Shown: piece after piece, positions 61,592 through 64,000 of the stretch
How the letters are laid out: every line of letters starts with the position of its first letter
Numbering within the stretch: the stretch's first letter is position 1
From: Chlorokybus atmophyticus
Lineage: Eukaryota; Streptophyta; Chlorokybophyceae; Chlorokybales; Chlorokybaceae
Direction of reading: 5' to 3'
DNA length: 64,000 nt
NCBI GenBank assembly: GCA_009103225.1
Contig: RHPI01001737.1
Coordinates: 676,310 to 740,309, forward strand
Translations under genes and position numbers: made by a program
Notes under the pieces: model-generated
Databases searched by the model: none
What the model saw: the letters and a program-made list of their open reading frames with translations, nothing else
Told to the model about the DNA's origin: nothing

Positions 61592-62520
61592 TTAGCTCCT
61601 GAACGCCTGTTGTTGTGGCTCCCTCCACGCAAACTTCACTTCTTTCTTTAGAAGCTCGTTGAGGGGTCGCGCGATCTTTGCGAAGTCCTTCACGAACCGG
61701 CAATAGTAGTTGGCCAGGCCCAGAAAGGCGCGTAGGCGCGTAAGGTCTGTGGGAGCAGGGATAGCCGCCAAGGCCTTCACCTTTGCCTGCTGTACGTACA
61801 CACCGTGGGGCACAATCATGTGCCCTAGGTAGGGTACCTTGCGAGTGAGGAAGGTGCACTTGTCGGGGTGCACTGCCATCCCTACCCTGTTGAGTCTCTC
61901 CAGCACTTCTTCAATGTGCTGTAGGTGCTCTTCGTTGCTGCGGCTAAAGATGAGAACGTCATCAATATAGCATCGTGCGAAGTTCAGCCCCTTCAAGGCC
62001 TTGTCCATGACGCGCTGAAACTTGGCAGGAGCATTTTGTGGTCCGAACAGCATGACCTTCCACTGGTACAGCTGTCGGTTGCCCCAGAAAGAGGTCTTGT
62101 GCTTATCCGCCTCCATGATGGCGATTTGATTGTACCCTTGTCGCATGTCCAGGATACTGAAGACAGTACATTCTCCTACATCATTAAAGATACCCTCTGC
62201 AGTAGGCATTGGACACCTGTCTTATTTGATTTTGTTGTTGAGGGGGCGATAGTCGCCGCTCATACGCCGGTCTGTCCAGTTGCTTGCTAAATTCTTCTTC
62301 AGGGGCATGACAGTCGCGGCCGCAAAGTCCGATGTGGACTCCTCAATCAGGCCAGCATCTAGCAGAGCCTCGCACCTCTACTCCACCAAGTCTTCTTCCA
62401 ACTTAAAGAGGCGGTAGTGTCGCTAAAACACCGGTTCGGTGTCCACCAACTTAATGTCCATTTGGTAAACTGAGCAAACGCCCAGTTACTTCTCACTGAA
62501 GCTGAACTGACTCCTCCACT
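61592..62520 (-). pseudogene. Ty3/gypsy reverse transcriptase
   Basis: The main open part (61592-62209) shows the palm in order: FSILDMRQGYNQIAI, KTSFWGNRQLYQWKVMLFGPQNAPAKFQ, RCYIDDVLIFS (catalytic YIDD), HPDKCTFLTRKVPYLGHM and LRAFLGLANYYCRFVKDFAKIARPL. The upstream fingers region (62210-62520), including GLIEESTSDFAAATVMPLKK and GDYRPLNN, continues in frame but holds several stop codons. The polymerase copies element RNA into DNA. The frame changes between this block and the methyltransferase around 62690-62720. Confidence 0.93.
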
Positions 62521-62699
62521 TGTTGAGGAGAGCCTTAAGTTGTTCTCGCGTCTGGCCTGTAGCCAGTAGTCCAATGGCATGGGACCAAGAGGTAGCGTTG
62601 GCGATTACTGGGATGTCCTCCACAGTGACTGCTGCCTGCTCCTCCATATGGGCGATTTCGAGGGCGGTATGTGCCGCTTTGGTCTCTTGCACGCGATCG

Positions 62700-63760
62700 G
62701 CCCACCCCCGCCAGGTGTTCGAGCTCCTGGAAGAACACATGGCGGTTTTGGAGAGCAAAGCATATTTTCAATAACCATACCATGCTGTTCTGGTCCATAG
62801 CGCGTCCCAATAGTTGGCATTGCTGACTGTCGGTCAGCGTGGAACCTGTAATACAACCTGGAGAGAAGCCCATGGCGCATTCGCGCTCACGTGCGTTGGG
62901 TTCCTCTAGTTGGCCTGTGTTGGAATCCAACATCATGCCTTCGTCGTGGTTGCGAAAGGCGTATGATCCTGGGTAAGACACCAGAGTGGGGAGCGCACGA
63001 CGTGGTTGACCAGGCTGGTTGCACTGGTAGACTTGCCGGTGATCGTGTCGGGTGACTAGTTGTAATGTGCGCCCAAAGTCAAAGGTAGCGTCGACGGTCA
63101 GATCGTGTGGACGACTGCTGTGCAGATATTCAATAGCAAAGAGATCCTGGACTGTAGCAAGGTTGGTCCACTTGGCGCAGACGCAATGAGCACGGGAGCC
63201 ATGCCGCGATGCGTTGAATCTGAGAGGATGTCCCAGTAAGGAACACACCTGTCGAAAGCTGTTGGCCACGTGATGGCGCTTATCGTCCTTGGAGTGCACA
63301 TTCTCGATGATGTATCCTGGATGCCTGGACAGCTGACTGCTCTGCAAAATTTTGATGACACGTCAGTTCCTGAACAGTCGTGAGCGAGGATCAGCGAGTC
63401 CTTGACCGCTGCTTGCTCTAGAGTGTCCTTGACACTCCCATGCTATCAGCAGGTCGATGTTGCCCACCGCTAAGAGGTGATCCGTAGTGATTAAATGGAT
63501 GTCCTATGGAAGTGCCTTCAGACTGCCTTGCAGTGTCGATATCGGCAGTTGCTGCGGGTAGCGGTTGTGTAGGTGGCGCAGGTGGTGGCCTAGGGCAAGC
63601 TGTGCGTGTGGATTAGAGTCACATTAGAAGTACTTGGTGACCGTCCCGCCGGTGTTGAGGACAGCGGCGAGGCCACTACCTATTCCTCCAAATAGTTCCA
63701 ACACCGTGATGCCTTATTGTCGACGGAATACGTGAAACTCCACTTCTCAAGTAGCCACCT
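62700..63760 (-). pseudogene. Retrotransposon-borne cytosine-5 DNA methyltransferase domain
   Basis: Motifs appear in DNMT order. Motif I (SAM binding) is VLELFGGIGSGLAAVL at about 63660-63704. The catalytic block is DLLIAWECQGHSRA, with the Cys codon at 63432-63434, then GQGLADPRSRLF. Motif VI is IIENV, with Glu-Asn-Val at 63297-63305. A WTNL block is near 63155, and the C-terminal RERECAMGF with LGRAMDQNSMVWLL is near 62770-62890, the place of motifs IX-X. Normal enzymes have Pro before the catalytic Cys; here it is Glu (ECQ). Five in-frame stops break this copy (63747, 63714, 63624, 63504, 63363), so it makes no protein. The domain sits directly upstream of RT in what was one polyprotein. 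Function in the family, de novo CpG methylation, is published knowledge for such elements; activity of this subtype is inference. Confidence 0.85.
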
Positions 63761-64000
63761 GGTGTTGCTTCTGGACCGCAGCTTGGTCCTTGTAGAGAGG
63801 GAACCGTGAAGTGAGCCGTGGTCTGGTCACTAGTAGATGTGGTACCACCTGTGCGCGTCAGCGGCGTTCCGCTGGTTTCTGGTGGGCCACTTCTTTGGTG
63901 GCATCTTCCTAAGACTCGTCGTATGGGATAGGTGAGTCTTGGTCAGAGTTGTTGGTGACCACCGCAGATGATCTGTCAATGGTTGTCGAACCCGACTTGT

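Larger units (their letters stand above)
58651..64000 (-). mobile_element. Ty3/gypsy LTR retrotransposon with DNMT and PHD finger (decayed)
   Basis: A minus-strand polyprotein extends from beyond the right edge to the C run at 58650. In coding order: cytosine-5 DNA methyltransferase (about 63760-62700), reverse transcriptase (about 62520-61592), RNase H (61565-60905), integrase (about 60850-59350) and PHD finger (58816-58651). The domain order RT-RNase H-integrase and the YIDD motif are those of Ty3/gypsy. The copy is dead: many in-frame stops, frameshifts and two nested insertions (60107-60523, 58817-59344). Gag, protease and the 5' LTR are outside the window; the 3' LTR is not recognised left of 58650. 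Methyltransferases inside retrotransposons are known from charophyte algae and dinoflagellates; the PHD finger is an addition I do not know from that literature. Confidence 0.9.

Overview
The window is nuclear DNA of a eukaryote in the green lineage. The evidence is multi-exon genes with GT-AG (and some GC-AG) introns, a thylakoid-type FtsH with a plastid presequence, a plant-type MKP1 phosphatase with gelsolin-like modules, a plant-type 6.7 kDa complex III subunit, and a tRNA-Val without encoded CCA. A bacterial-type glucokinase, absent from land plants as far as I know, points to an alga. A Ty3/gypsy element carrying a cytosine-5 DNA methyltransferase points (by inference only) to a charophyte alga, where such elements have been reported. 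Exon models below were built by hand; every stated exon junction was checked for a splice site and reading phase, except in UGGT, where only some were.

Layout. 1-2570: 5' part of a minus-strand Plavaka/CACTA-like DNA transposon (C2H2 finger exon, transposase core) with a terminal zone of inverted GTACCATT motifs. 3122-3448: end of a small acidic-tailed gene. 3449-6665: AT-rich spacer with diverged duplications and tRNA-Val(TAC). 6666-10803: an eight-exon gene for an unrecognised 1145-aa charged, RS-like protein. 14215-17245: a plastid-targeted N-acylglucosamine-2-epimerase-fold protein. 19458-28313: UGGT, the ER glycoprotein-folding sensor. 30190-33675: a thylakoid-type FtsH whose zinc motif is HEVGK, so probably protease-dead. 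35089-37927 (minus): a mitochondrial carrier. 38239-39878: a PAAT-like protein. 41469-42058 (minus) and 42397-44538 (plus): a divergent pair, complex III small subunit and an aquaporin-family channel. 47408-50929: an MKP1-like dual-specificity phosphatase, convergent with an organelle-targeted glucokinase (51223-53390, minus).

53391-64000 is a transposon-rich end. It holds microsatellites, a sequencing gap, a SINE-like piece, a 235-bp direct repeat, a 97-base C run, and a decayed minus-strand Ty3/gypsy polyprotein in the order DNMT - reverse transcriptase - RNase H - integrase - PHD finger. Two younger insertions sit inside it, each with perfect 5-bp target-site duplications: a 417-bp solo LTR in the integrase, and a 528-bp TRIM (79/80-bp LTRs) between integrase and PHD finger. 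A DNA-methylation writer and a probable histone-tail reader in one retrotransposon is the most striking content of the window.

The host genes are ordinary housekeeping and regulatory genes with no shared pathway. Their linkage looks incidental, apart from the 338-bp shared upstream region of the complex III subunit and the channel.
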